Source of the DNA: Thermoanaerobaculia bacterium
Lineage (GTDB): Bacteria > Acidobacteriota > Thermoanaerobaculia > Multivoradales > JAGPDF01
Length of the DNA stretch: 56,144 nucleotides
Reading direction: 5' to 3'
Assembly: GCA_018057705.1 (NCBI GenBank)
Contig: JAGPDF010000026.1
Coordinates: 1 to 56,144, forward strand
The position numbers and the translations under genes were made by a program. Positions 25,580 through 35,172 of the stretch are shown piece by piece. The notes below the pieces were generated by a model. That model worked only from the letters and a program-made list of their open reading frames with translations. It was not told the origin of the DNA and made no database searches. Every line of letters starts with the position of its first letter. Position 1 is the stretch's first letter.

Positions 25580-26820
25580 CAGGCCGGCGCGGCGTCGCCC
25601 GGGCGGTAGACGCGATTGAACAGCGGCACGGCCATGATCGTCGTCACCACCGCCATGATGACCAGGATCGTGAATAGCGTCTGGGTGATCATGCCGCGCT
25701 CGTAACCGATGTTGAGCAGAATCAGCTCCATCAGGCCGCGCGCGTTCATGAGCGCGCCGATCGCGAAGGAGTCCTTCTTCGACTCGCCGGCGAGGCGCGC
25801 CGCGACACCGCAGGCGATCCCCTTGCCGGCGATCGCCGCTACCAGCAGCAGCGCGGCGATGCCCAGCATCGCCGGCGAGGCGATGAGCGAGAACTTCGTG
25901 CTCAGCCCCGAGTTGATGAAGAACATCGGCAGCAGATAGACCGCGGTGAGCGGACCGATCTGGCCCTCGAGGCGCTTCTGCAGCGGGCCCCGCGGCATCG
26001 CGGCGCCGAAGACGAAGGCGCCGAAGACCGCGTAGATGCCGAGGCGGTCGGTCGCCCAGGCGGCGACCATGAGCAGCGTGAGGGCGGCCGGCAGCACCAG
26101 CGGCTCGCGCGACGGCAGCGCCAGGAGCCACGCGAAGAGCCGCGCCAGGAGCCTGCGCCCGAGGGTGAACATGAATAGGCCGTAGAACGCTCCGCCGAAG
26201 AGCGCCAGGAGCGCGATCGACATCTTGCCGGTGAAGCTCGCCAGCACGACGGCGAGCAGACACCAGGCTGCTGCGTCGTCGAGCGAACCGGCAGCGAGCG
26301 CCAGCGTCCCCAGCGCGGTCCCCGAGAGTCCGCGCTCCGAGATGATCCGCGCCAGCATCGGGAAGGCGGTGATCGACATCGCCGAACCCATGAAGAGCGC
26401 CGCCTCCCAGACCTTCACGCCGGGCGCGAAGAGCGGGAAACGGTCCATCAGGCCCCAGGCAAGGAGGGCGCCCAGAGCGAACGGCGTGGCGATGCCGGCC
26501 CAGGAGACGAAGATCGCGCTCTTCATCCGCTTGCGGATGAGCTCGAGGTCGAACTCGAGGCCGATCAGGAACATGTAGAGCACCAGTCCGATCTGGGCCA
26601 GGCTGTAGATGATCGGCAGACTCTCCCTGGGGAAGAGCTGGGCGTGGAGTCCGGGCGCCAGCAGGCCGAAGAGCGAGGGCCCGAGCAGCACGCCGGTGAT
26701 CATCTCGGCCACCACCTGCGGCTGCCCGAGCGGCCGCACGAGGAAGCCCACCAGGCGGCAGGCCGCCAGGATGATGGCGAACTGCAGAAAGAGAGCGATC
26801 GAGAGCTCGAAATTCGACAA
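25579..26820 (-). CDS. Cation/proton antiporter (CPA2 / Kef-type membrane domain)
   Basis: About 413 residues make 12 or so membrane segments. The CPA2 pattern shows in VVAEMITGVLLGPSLFG, IGLVLYMFLIGLEFDLELI, the SLDDAAAWCLLA segment (the acidic ion-binding pair) and ALMNARGLMELILLNIGY near the end. It exchanges Na+ or K+ for H+. There is no C-terminal RCK/TrkA domain, so regulation by nucleotides is unlikely. I chose the TTG at 26820 because GGAGGG lies 9 nt upstream and because a longer frame (to 26991) would run into the divergent GGDEF gene. The start is uncertain. Confidence 0.85.
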   Translation of the reverse strand: MSNFELSIALFLQFAIILAACRLVGFLVRPLGQPQVVAEMITGVLLGPSLFGLLAPGLHAQLFPRESLPIIYSLAQIGLVLYMFLIGLEFDLELIRKRMKSAIFVSWAGIATPFALGALLAWGLMDRFPLFAPGVKVWEAALFMGSAMSITAFPMLARIISERGLSGTALGTLALAAGSLDDAAAWCLLAVVLASFTGKMSIALLALFGGAFYGLFMFTLGRRLLARLFAWLLALPSREPLVLPAALTLLMVAAWATDRLGIYAVFGAFVFGAAMPRGPLQKRLEGQIGPLTAVYLLPMFFINSGLSTKFSLIASPAMLGIAALLLVAAIAGKGIACGVAARLAGESKKDSFAIGALMNARGLMELILLNIGYERGMITQTLFTILVIMAVVTTIMAVPLFNRVYRPGDAAPA

Positions 26821-26983
26821 GTCGAGAATCCCTCCGGGGGCCGGGAACGAATCCGGGACATTATCGAACTCGGCATGGGCTTGCGGCGGCGGTGCGACCC
26901 GGGGCCGCCCCGGGAGGCGGCCCGCCGGGATGGTAGGCTCCGCGAAAGGTTCCGACACTTCGAAACGCGAGGGACTCCCGGCC

Positions 26984-28420
26984 GTGCGCATGCCGATCCG
27001 GACGAAGCTCTTCCTGAGCCACTTTCTGGCTGTGCTGCTCGTGTCGGGCAGTATCGGGACCTACTTCTACAAGCAGTCGACGGCGAGCCTGCTCGAAAGC
27101 CTCCAGAACCGCCTGCGCTACAGCGCGAGCCTGCTGGCAAGGACAATCGACGGCGGCGAGCTGGCCGCGATCGGCGGGCCGCAAGACATTGCACGACCCG
27201 AGTACCGGCGCCTCCTCGCGCTGGTGCGCGACTTCCAGGCGGCCAACCGGGACATCGCCTTCATTTACGTGATGCGCCGCGACAACGCCCTGGGCGGGGT
27301 CGCGGGCGAGGTCCGTTTCGTCCTCGATTCGGACAGCTCGGCCGATCAGGCTCTCCCCGGCGACCTCTACGAAGAGGAGGTCCCGCGCCTGCGGGAGGGG
27401 TTCGACCGCCCGGCGGCCGACGACGCCATCACCCAGGACCGCTGGGGCTACTTCCTCTCCGGTTACGCGCCCGTGAAGAACGGCGGTGGCAGATTCCTCG
27501 TCGGCCTCGACATGCGCGCCGACGAAGTGCAGCGGAAGTTCCAGCGCATTCGCATGGCCGGAGTCGTCTCCCTCCTGCTCTCGATCCTCCTCGCGGCGCT
27601 GTTTTCCCGCCTGCTCGCCGGCCGCATCACCCGCCCGGTCACCCAGGTCATCGCCCGCACCGGCGAGATCGCCCGTGGCGAGCTCCGGGGCACGGTCCGG
27701 GTCGCGAGCGGCGACGAGCTCGAGGACCTTGCCGGCGCCGTCAATCGCATGGCGGGCGACCTGCTCGAGAGCCAGACCCATCGCGAACAGGCGATGCGGG
27801 AGCTCGCCGACGCCAACCTCCATCTCGAGGAGCGCATCGCCCTGCGCACGGTCGAGCTTTCGCAGCTGAACGCCGCCCTGCTCGAAGAGATCGAGGAGAG
27901 GAAGAGCGCCGAGCGGCGGCTCGAAAAGGCGGCGACGAGCGACTTCCTGACCGGCCTGCTGAACCGTCCGGCGATGCTGACGCTGCTCGAGCAGGAGTCC
28001 GACCGCATCCGTCGCGGCGTCGCCGCCTACTCGCTGGCGCTCGCCGACCTCGACCACTTCAAGCCGATCAACGACCGCTACGGCCACGCGGTCGGCGACC
28101 AGGCGCTCACCCGAATCGCCGACCTGCTGCGATCGAGCCTGCGAAGCCAGGATGCGATCTGCCGCTGGGGCGGCGACGAGCTGCTGATCTTCCTCCCCGA
28201 AACGGCGCTCGAAGGCGCCGCCGAGGCCGCCGAAAAGATCCGTCAGCGGCTGGCCGAGGTACCCCTGATCGTGCGGGGCGGCGAGCTCCGGCTCTCGGTC
28301 TCCGTCGGCGTCGCCGAAGCCGCCCGTGACGAAGCGGTGACGGAGGTCGTGCGGCGCGCCGACGATGCGCTCTATCAGGCCAAACAGGCGGGCAGGAACC
28401 GCGTCGCGCGTTCCGCCTGA
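26984..28420 (+). CDS. Membrane diguanylate cyclase-type protein (HAMP-GGDEF)
   Basis: This protein of about 478 residues has two membrane helices (about 10-29 and 190-211) bounding a periplasmic sensing region, then a HAMP domain (about 212-268), a coiled coil and a GGDEF domain (about 312-477). The active-site motif reads GGDEL, with Leu for Phe. The inhibitory I-site RSQD lies at the normal spacing before it, and the DLDHFKPINDRYGHAVGD segment is intact, so c-di-GMP synthesis is likely. The GTG at 26984 has GAGGGA 9 nt upstream; ATG 26990 is the alternative. Divergent from the antiporter. What the periplasmic region senses is unknown. Confidence 0.88.
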   Translation: MRMPIRTKLFLSHFLAVLLVSGSIGTYFYKQSTASLLESLQNRLRYSASLLARTIDGGELAAIGGPQDIARPEYRRLLALVRDFQAANRDIAFIYVMRRDNALGGVAGEVRFVLDSDSSADQALPGDLYEEEVPRLREGFDRPAADDAITQDRWGYFLSGYAPVKNGGGRFLVGLDMRADEVQRKFQRIRMAGVVSLLLSILLAALFSRLLAGRITRPVTQVIARTGEIARGELRGTVRVASGDELEDLAGAVNRMAGDLLESQTHREQAMRELADANLHLEERIALRTVELSQLNAALLEEIEERKSAERRLEKAATSDFLTGLLNRPAMLTLLEQESDRIRRGVAAYSLALADLDHFKPINDRYGHAVGDQALTRIADLLRSSLRSQDAICRWGGDELLIFLPETALEGAAEAAEKIRQRLAEVPLIVRGGELRLSVSVGVAEAARDEAVTEVVRRADDALYQAKQAGRNRVARSA

Positions 28421-28536
28421 GCGCGGTTGACCCTCAGCGACTCCGGGGTATTATCGACGCCGATCTGCAGCATCTGAATCCGATCCTGTTCCGCCTGCCG
28501 GGGCGGCGATGAACTCTGAGCACATGGGGTGAGGCG

Positions 28537-31500
28537 ATGAGGAAGTTCGTGGCGTGGCATCGGTCCCTGCGGCAGCTTCCGGCAGCTCTCCTCCTCCTCG
28601 GCTCGGTGGTCCCGTCACCGGCGGCGCTCGCCTCCGGCGAATCGGTTCCGCTGAACGCCGTCAGCGTCCCGCCGGGGGCGACCATGACGATCACTTTCGA
28701 GGTCGACGTCGACAGCCCGCTGAACTTCTGCGCCACGGCGGTCAGCAACCAGGGCTCGATCAGCGGCACCAACTTCCTCTCGTTCCTGACCGACGATCCG
28801 GACGTCGGGGGCGCAAGCAATCCCACCGTCACCCTCCTCGACGCCGTCGACCTCGCGATCACCAAGACCGACGGCTCGGCGACCGAAGTCCCAGGCACGC
28901 CGGTGACCTACACCATCGCGGTCACCAACGCCGGTCCCGTCGGCGCCGTAGGTGCCAACGTTGCGGATACCTTCCCGGCTTTCCTCACTGGCGTCACCTG
29001 GACCTGCGCCGGAGCGGCGGGCGGAACTTGCACGGCCGCCGGTGCCGGCGACATCAACGATCTGGTCAATGTCCCGGTCGGCGGATCGGTCACCTACACC
29101 GTGAGCGCCACGGTCTCGGCGGCGGCGACCGGCACGCTGGTCAATACCGCCACCGTCACCAAGGCGGCGGCGCAGCTCGAGTGCAACTTCGCCAACAACA
29201 GCGCGACGGACACCGACACCCTGACGCCGCAGGTCGACCTGAGCGTCACCAAGAGCGACGGCCAGACGTCGATCAATGCCGGCAGCCCGACGACCTACAC
29301 GATCCAGGTCGGAAACAGCGGACCCAGCCACGCGGTCGGCGCAACCGTCACTGATAACTTCCCGGCGGATCTGACCGGCGCCACCTGGACCTGCTCGGCG
29401 ACCGGTGGATCGTCCTGCGCGGCCGGGCCCGTGGCGGGCAACATCAGCGACTCGGTGACCGTGCTCGCCGGCGGCACCCTGACCTATACCGTCAGTGCGA
29501 CGGTCAGTGGCTCCTTCTCGGGAGTCCTTTCGAACACGGCGACCGTGGCCGCAGCCGGCGGTACCACCGACACCAACTCCGGCAACAACAGCGCCACCGA
29601 CACGACCACGGTCGTTCCGGTGGCCGATCTGTCGATCACCAAGACGGACGGCGTCACGACGGCCGTGCCCGGCCAGTCGGTGACCTATACCATCACGGCC
29701 TCGAACGCCGGCCCGGCGACGGCCACCGGAGCGACGGTCGCCGACACCTTCCCCGCGACCCTGACCTGCACCTGGACCTGCGTCGGCGCGGGCGGCGGCA
29801 CCTGCACGGCCGCTGGCGCCGGCAACATCGGCGACAGTGTCAACCTCCCGGCCGGCGGCTCGGTCACCTACACCGCGAGCTGCACCATCGCCGCCGCGGC
29901 CACCGGTTCGCTGACGAACACGGCGACGATCAGCGGCGGCGGCGTCAGCGACACCGTCCCGGCCAACAACAGCGCGACGGACACCGACACGCTCAACCCG
30001 CAGACGGACGTTTCGATCACCAAGACCGACGGCAGCCCCACCGAGGTCCCCGGCACGCCGGTGACCTACACCATCGTCGCCTCGAACGCCGGACCGTCGG
30101 AGGCCACCGGAGTGACGGTCGCCGACACCTTCCCGGGCACCCTCTCCGGCTGCAGCTGGACGAGCCTCGCCGTCGGCGGCGCCACCGGCAACACTGCGGG
30201 TCCGGTGGCCGGCGACATTTCGAACGGTGGCATCACGCTGCCTCCGGCCTCCTCGGTGACCTATACCGCGACCTGCAACATCGCTGCGAACGCGACCGGC
30301 TCGCTCGCCAACACCGCCACGATCGGTGCGGCGACGACCGATCCGGCGCCGGGCAACAACAGCGCCACCGACACGAACACCCTCACGCCGCAGACCGACT
30401 TGAGCGTCACCAAGACCGACGGCGCCGCTTCCGAGGTCCCCGGTACGCCGGTGACGTACACGATCGTCGCCAGCAATGCCGGCCCGTCGACGGCCACAGG
30501 CGTCTCCGTAAACGACACCTTCGCCGGCATCCTCTCCGCCTGCAACTGGACGAGCGTCGCCGCGGGCGGCGCCACCGGCAACACCGCCGGCCCCGTCGCG
30601 GGCAACATCGCCGAGATCGCGATGACCTTCCCGGTGAGCGCTTCGGTGACCTACACCGCGACCTGCGACATCGCCGCAAACGCCACCGGAACCCTGGCCA
30701 ACACCGCCACCGTCGCGAGCGCCACCACCGACCCGTCGGCGGGCAACAACAGCGCCACGGACACCGACACGCTGACTGTGCAGTTCGATCTGGCGATCAC
30801 CAAGACCGACGGCCAGACTTCGATCAACGCCGGCAGCGCAACCACCTACACGATCGCGGTCGCCAACTCCGGTCCGAGCACCGCGACCGGAGCGACGGTG
30901 GCCGACACCTTCCCGGCCGACCTCGTCGGCCCGGTCTGGACCTGCGCGGCCTCGCCCGGCTCGAGCTGTGCCGCCGGGCCGGTCGCCGGCAACCTCAACG
31001 ACTCGGCCACCGTCGCCGCGGGCGGCAATGTGACCTACACCGTGAACGCCACCGTGAGCGGCACCGCCTCGGGGACGCTCTCGAACACCGCAACCGTGAC
31101 GCTCGCTGGCGACAGCAACGGCGGGAACAACAGCGCCACCGACACGACGACCGTCAATCCGGTCGCCGATCTTTCGATCACCAAGACCGACGGCGTCACG
31201 ACGGCGGTTCCCGGAATGACGGTGACCTACACGATCGTCGCCGCGAACGCCGGCCCGGCGACGGCAACAGCCGCCTCGGTCACCGACACCTTCCCCGCGG
31301 CCTGTGCCTCGGTGAGCTGGACCTGCGTCCCCACCGGCGCCGGCGCCTCCTGCACCGCCGGACCGGTCGCCGGCAACATCGCCGACGGTGCGACCCTGCC
31401 GGCCGGCACCTCGGCCACCTACACCGCGGTCTGCACGCTGGCCGACACCGCCTCCGGTTCGCTGGTGAACACCGCCACGATCGGCGGCGGAAGTGTTTCC

Positions 31501-34500
31501 GACACCAACCCGGGCAACGACAGCGCGACCGACACCGACACGATCCTGCCGCTCGACTACGGTGACGCCCCGGGCAGCGCCCAGGGATCGCCGTGGGCCT
31601 ACCCGACGCTCGTCGCCGACAACGGCGCTCGTCACGGCGTGAACGGCCCCGGCGCCCTGCACATGGGTGTCCAGCTCGACACGGAGGCCGACGGCCAGCC
31701 GACCCTCGCCGCCGACGGCGACGATCAGATCTCGGTGCCGAATGTCGATGACGAAGACGGCGTCACCCTGCCGGCAACCCTCGACGCCTGCGGCAGCGCC
31801 AACGTCGCGGTCAATGCCTCGGCAGTGGCGAAGCTCGACGCCTTCGTCGACTGGAACCGCAACGGCAGCTTCGCTGACGCCGGCGAGAAGATCTTCGACA
31901 ACCAGGCGTTGGCGGCGGGGGCGAACGTCCTGCCCTTCAGCGTCCCCTGCACCGCCACACCGACGACGCTCACCTTCGCGCGTTTCCGCGTGTCGACGGC
32001 GGGCAGCCTTCCGTCCACCGGCGTCGCTGCAGACGGCGAAGTCGAGGACTACGCCGTCGCCGTGCGCGGGCTCGACTTCGGTGACGCGCCCATCGTCTAT
32101 CCGACGCTCCTCGCCGGCAACGGCGCGCGACATATCGTCGTCCCCGGCGCCCTTCTCCTCGGGGCGACCGTCGACACCGAGGCCGACGGCCAGCCGACCG
32201 CCGGCGCAAACGGCGATGACCTCGCGACCAGCGACGACGAGGACGGCGTTGCCTTTACCAGTCCGCTGATCCGCGGCCAGAACGCCTCGGTCACCGTCAC
32301 CGCCAGCGCGCCGGGGGTGCTCAACGCCTGGCTCGACTTCAATGGTGACGGCAACTGGACGACCGCAGGGGACGCGATCTTCGTCAACGTCGCGCTCCTC
32401 GCGGGGGCCAACAACCTCTCCTTCCCGGTACCGGCGACGGCGACCACAAACCTGAACACGGTGGCGCGATTCCGCCTTGCCACCGCTGGCGGCTTGTCGT
32501 TCACCGGTCTCGCCAACGACGGCGAGGTCGAGGACCACGCCGTCGCGACCGCGGCGGAGGCCGATGTCGCGATCACCAAGACCGACAGCGCCGCGACCGA
32601 GGTCCCCGGCACGACCGTGACCTACACGATCGTCGCCTCGAACAACGGCCCGGACACGGCCTCCGGCGTCACCGTCGCCGACACGTTCTCGGGCGTCCTC
32701 TCCGGCTGCTCGACGACGAGCGTCGCCGCGGGCGGCGCCACCGGCAACGACGCCGGCCCCGTCGCCGGCAGCCTGAGCGACGGCGGCATCGATCTCCCCG
32801 TGGGCGGCACCGTGACCTACACGGCGACCTGCACGATCGCCGCGAGCGCCACCGGCTCGCTGGCGAACACCGCGACGATCGCTTCGGCGACCGGTGACCC
32901 GGTCTCCGCCAACAACAGCGCCACGGACACCGACTCCCTGACGCCTCAGACCGACCTCGCCATCACCAAGACCGACGGCGCGACGACCGAGGTACCGGGA
33001 ACGCCCGTCAGCTACTCGATCGTCGTGACGAACGCCGGCCCGAGCGATGCGGTCGCAGCGACCGTCACCGACACCTTCCCGGCGACGATCACGGGGGTCA
33101 ACTGGACCTGTGTCGGCGCCAACGGCGGCACCTGCCCGGCGGCCGGCAGCGGCAACATCAACACGCTCGTCGGCCTGCCTGCCGCAGGAAGCGCCACGGT
33201 CACCTTCACCGCGACCGGCACCATCGCCGCCTCGGCCACCGGCACGCTCGTCAATACGGCGACGGTCGCCGCTGGCGCGGGGGCCACCGATCCGGTCCCG
33301 GGCAACAACAGCGCCACCGACACCGACACCCTGAACGTCGAGTCCGATCTCGCGATCACCAAGACCGACGGCAGCGCCACCGAGGTCCCCGGCACGGCGG
33401 TGACCTACACCATCACGGCGTCGAACGCCGGCCCCTCGAACAACCCCGGCGCGACGGTCGCCGACACCTTCCCGGCGAGCGTCAGCGGGGTCAACTGGAC
33501 CTGCGTCGGCACCGGCGGCGGCACCTGCCCGGCGGCGGGAAGCGGCAATCTCAACGCCAGCGTCAACCTGCCGGCCGGCGGCTCCGTGACCTTTACGGCG
33601 ACCGGCACGATCGCCTCTTCCGCCACCGGCACGCTCGCCAATACGGCAACCGTGGCTGCGGCGGGTGGAACGACAGACCCGACACCAGGGAACGACAGCG
33701 CCACCGACACCGACAGCCTGGTCCCGTCGGCCGACATCCAGATCACCAAGGACGATTCGGCCGATCCGCCGCCGGCGGGCCAGGACCTGATCTACACCCT
33801 GACGGTGACCAACCTCGGGCCGTCGGACGCCACTGGCGTCGCGGTCAGCGATCCGCTGCCGTCCGAGGTCACTTACATCTCCGACGACTGCGGCGGCAGC
33901 AACACGCCGCCGTGGGCCTGGACGATCGGCAGCGTCGCAGCTGGCGCCTCCGAGGTCTGCAACATCACCGTCTCGATCAACCCGGCGCCGCCGATCTCGA
34001 TCTCGAACACCGCGACCGTGACCAGCACGACGGCGGACCCGAATTCGGCCAACGACTCCGACACCGAGCTGACGCAGCTCGACGCCGTGCCGCCGCAGGT
34101 GACGAACGTCGACAGTGTCACGGCGACCGGCGACGGCTCCCTCACCGAGTGCGAGACCGCGAACGTCACGATCACGAGCCTCCTCGTGACCTTCGACGAA
34201 GCGATGCAGGATCCGCCCGGCGATGTCGATCCGGACGACGTCACCAACCCGGCGAACTACCTCCTGGTCACGCCGGGGCCCGACTTCGACTTCCAGACCA
34301 CCGCCTGCGGCGGCGCGGCGGGAGACGACGTCGCGATCGCGGTGTCCTCGGTCGCCTACAACGGCGGCACGGAGACCGCGAGTCTCGCGCTCGCCGCGGC
34401 GCTGCCTTCGGCTCAGGTGCGCCTCTTCGCCTGCGACACGCTCACCGACCTCGCTGGCAACGCGCTCGACGGCGACGCCGACACGACGGCCGGCGGCGAC

Positions 34501-35079
34501 TTCCGGCGCGCGTTCCGCTCCGATCCGGGCAACGTCTTTGCCAACGGCCACTTCGACTGCGACGCGAGCCTCTGGAACGCCGTCGCTCCGAACCCGGCGG
34601 AGATCACCTGGACGGGAGCGGACGACGCCGACGACGCCGACGACTCGGGGTCCGTGCACTTCACCAACCTCGCACCCGGGACCGATACTTCGTTCCGGCT
34701 CTGGCAGTGTTACGACATTCCGGCGGACGCCCTCTTCGACGTCTCGGCGCGCGTCCGGCTGCAGGCCGCTCCCGGCGACTTCATCGGCTTCGTCCGGCGC
34801 TGCGAATTCTTCAGCGCCCCGGCCTGCACCGGCAGTCTCGGCGTTCAGACCGCGGCGCTCGCACTTCAGGACACCGCAGGCGGCTGGCTCACGCTCGGCG
34901 CGCAGCTCGCAAGGCCCGCCGGCGCCGTCGCGGCCCGTTGCGACTTCAGCTTCGAGACCCCGACCGCGGAGAGCTTCGACGCCTGGCTCGACGCCACCCT
35001 CTTCCAGGGCACCGGAGGACTCTTCGCAGACGGCTTCGAGTCCGGGGACACGTCGGCGTGGTCGGCGACGGTGCCTTGA
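28537..35079 (+). CDS. Giant secreted DUF11-repeat / GEVED surface protein
   Basis: The product has 2180 residues with a signal peptide (1-33). Eleven DUF11 (TIGR01451) repeats of about 120-130 residues start with D.(A/S)ITKTDG and end NNSATDTDT. Seven lie before and four after an island of two GEVED domains (about 1006-1340; DYGDAPGS and DFGDAPIVYPT starts). An Ig-like segment (about 1850-1960) and a beta-rich domain follow. The end is the LFADGFESGDTSAWS tail. Several repeats carry conserved Cys pairs. Such proteins form long extracellular stalks or adhesins. The ATG at 28537 has GTGAGG just upstream. The 116-nt gap before it shows nothing clear. Transcription may continue into the gene at 35173, 93 nt downstream. 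Confidence 0.9.
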   Translation: MRKFVAWHRSLRQLPAALLLLGSVVPSPAALASGESVPLNAVSVPPGATMTITFEVDVDSPLNFCATAVSNQGSISGTNFLSFLTDDPDVGGASNPTVTLLDAVDLAITKTDGSATEVPGTPVTYTIAVTNAGPVGAVGANVADTFPAFLTGVTWTCAGAAGGTCTAAGAGDINDLVNVPVGGSVTYTVSATVSAAATGTLVNTATVTKAAAQLECNFANNSATDTDTLTPQVDLSVTKSDGQTSINAGSPTTYTIQVGNSGPSHAVGATVTDNFPADLTGATWTCSATGGSSCAAGPVAGNISDSVTVLAGGTLTYTVSATVSGSFSGVLSNTATVAAAGGTTDTNSGNNSATDTTTVVPVADLSITKTDGVTTAVPGQSVTYTITASNAGPATATGATVADTFPATLTCTWTCVGAGGGTCTAAGAGNIGDSVNLPAGGSVTYTASCTIAAAATGSLTNTATISGGGVSDTVPANNSATDTDTLNPQTDVSITKTDGSPTEVPGTPVTYTIVASNAGPSEATGVTVADTFPGTLSGCSWTSLAVGGATGNTAGPVAGDISNGGITLPPASSVTYTATCNIAANATGSLANTATIGAATTDPAPGNNSATDTNTLTPQTDLSVTKTDGAASEVPGTPVTYTIVASNAGPSTATGVSVNDTFAGILSACNWTSVAAGGATGNTAGPVAGNIAEIAMTFPVSASVTYTATCDIAANATGTLANTATVASATTDPSAGNNSATDTDTLTVQFDLAITKTDGQTSINAGSATTYTIAVANSGPSTATGATVADTFPADLVGPVWTCAASPGSSCAAGPVAGNLNDSATVAAGGNVTYTVNATVSGTASGTLSNTATVTLAGDSNGGNNSATDTTTVNPVADLSITKTDGVTTAVPGMTVTYTIVAANAGPATATAASVTDTFPAACASVSWTCVPTGAGASCTAGPVAGNIADGATLPAGTSATYTAVCTLADTASGSLVNTATIGGGSVSDTNPGNDSATDTDTILPLDYGDAPGSAQGSPWAYPTLVADNGARHGVNGPGALHMGVQLDTEADGQPTLAADGDDQISVPNVDDEDGVTLPATLDACGSANVAVNASAVAKLDAFVDWNRNGSFADAGEKIFDNQALAAGANVLPFSVPCTATPTTLTFARFRVSTAGSLPSTGVAADGEVEDYAVAVRGLDFGDAPIVYPTLLAGNGARHIVVPGALLLGATVDTEADGQPTAGANGDDLATSDDEDGVAFTSPLIRGQNASVTVTASAPGVLNAWLDFNGDGNWTTAGDAIFVNVALLAGANNLSFPVPATATTNLNTVARFRLATAGGLSFTGLANDGEVEDHAVATAAEADVAITKTDSAATEVPGTTVTYTIVASNNGPDTASGVTVADTFSGVLSGCSTTSVAAGGATGNDAGPVAGSLSDGGIDLPVGGTVTYTATCTIAASATGSLANTATIASATGDPVSANNSATDTDSLTPQTDLAITKTDGATTEVPGTPVSYSIVVTNAGPSDAVAATVTDTFPATITGVNWTCVGANGGTCPAAGSGNINTLVGLPAAGSATVTFTATGTIAASATGTLVNTATVAAGAGATDPVPGNNSATDTDTLNVESDLAITKTDGSATEVPGTAVTYTITASNAGPSNNPGATVADTFPASVSGVNWTCVGTGGGTCPAAGSGNLNASVNLPAGGSVTFTATGTIASSATGTLANTATVAAAGGTTDPTPGNDSATDTDSLVPSADIQITKDDSADPPPAGQDLIYTLTVTNLGPSDATGVAVSDPLPSEVTYISDDCGGSNTPPWAWTIGSVAAGASEVCNITVSINPAPPISISNTATVTSTTADPNSANDSDTELTQLDAVPPQVTNVDSVTATGDGSLTECETANVTITSLLVTFDEAMQDPPGDVDPDDVTNPANYLLVTPGPDFDFQTTACGGAAGDDVAIAVSSVAYNGGTETASLALAAALPSAQVRLFACDTLTDLAGNALDGDADTTAGGDFRRAFRSDPGNVFANGHFDCDASLWNAVAPNPAEITWTGADDADDADDSGSVHFTNLAPGTDTSFRLWQCYDIPADALFDVSARVRLQAAPGDFIGFVRRCEFFSAPACTGSLGVQTAALALQDTAGGWLTLGAQLARPAGAVAARCDFSFETPTAESFDAWLDATLFQGTGGLFADGFESGDTSAWSATVP

Positions 35080-35172
35080 ACCCGCAGGGCAGGTCGGTAG
35101 CTTCGGGAGCTCGAGACGGTCGGGCGAGTTCGAAATCGCAGGGCAGGACGATCTGAGAGAGGACCGGAAGGC

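Noticed and set aside
26609-26983. A 5' extension of the GGDEF protein by about 125 codons
   Set aside because: It would overlap the antiporter gene on the other strand, and it codes for a Pro/Arg/Ser-rich stretch without a domain; the membrane helix starts right after the GTG at 26984.
28846-34080. Regular repeats that might be a CRISPR-like or satellite array
   Set aside because: The period is about 370-390 bp, the frame stays open and codes for DUF11 domains; there are no short direct repeats with unique spacers.
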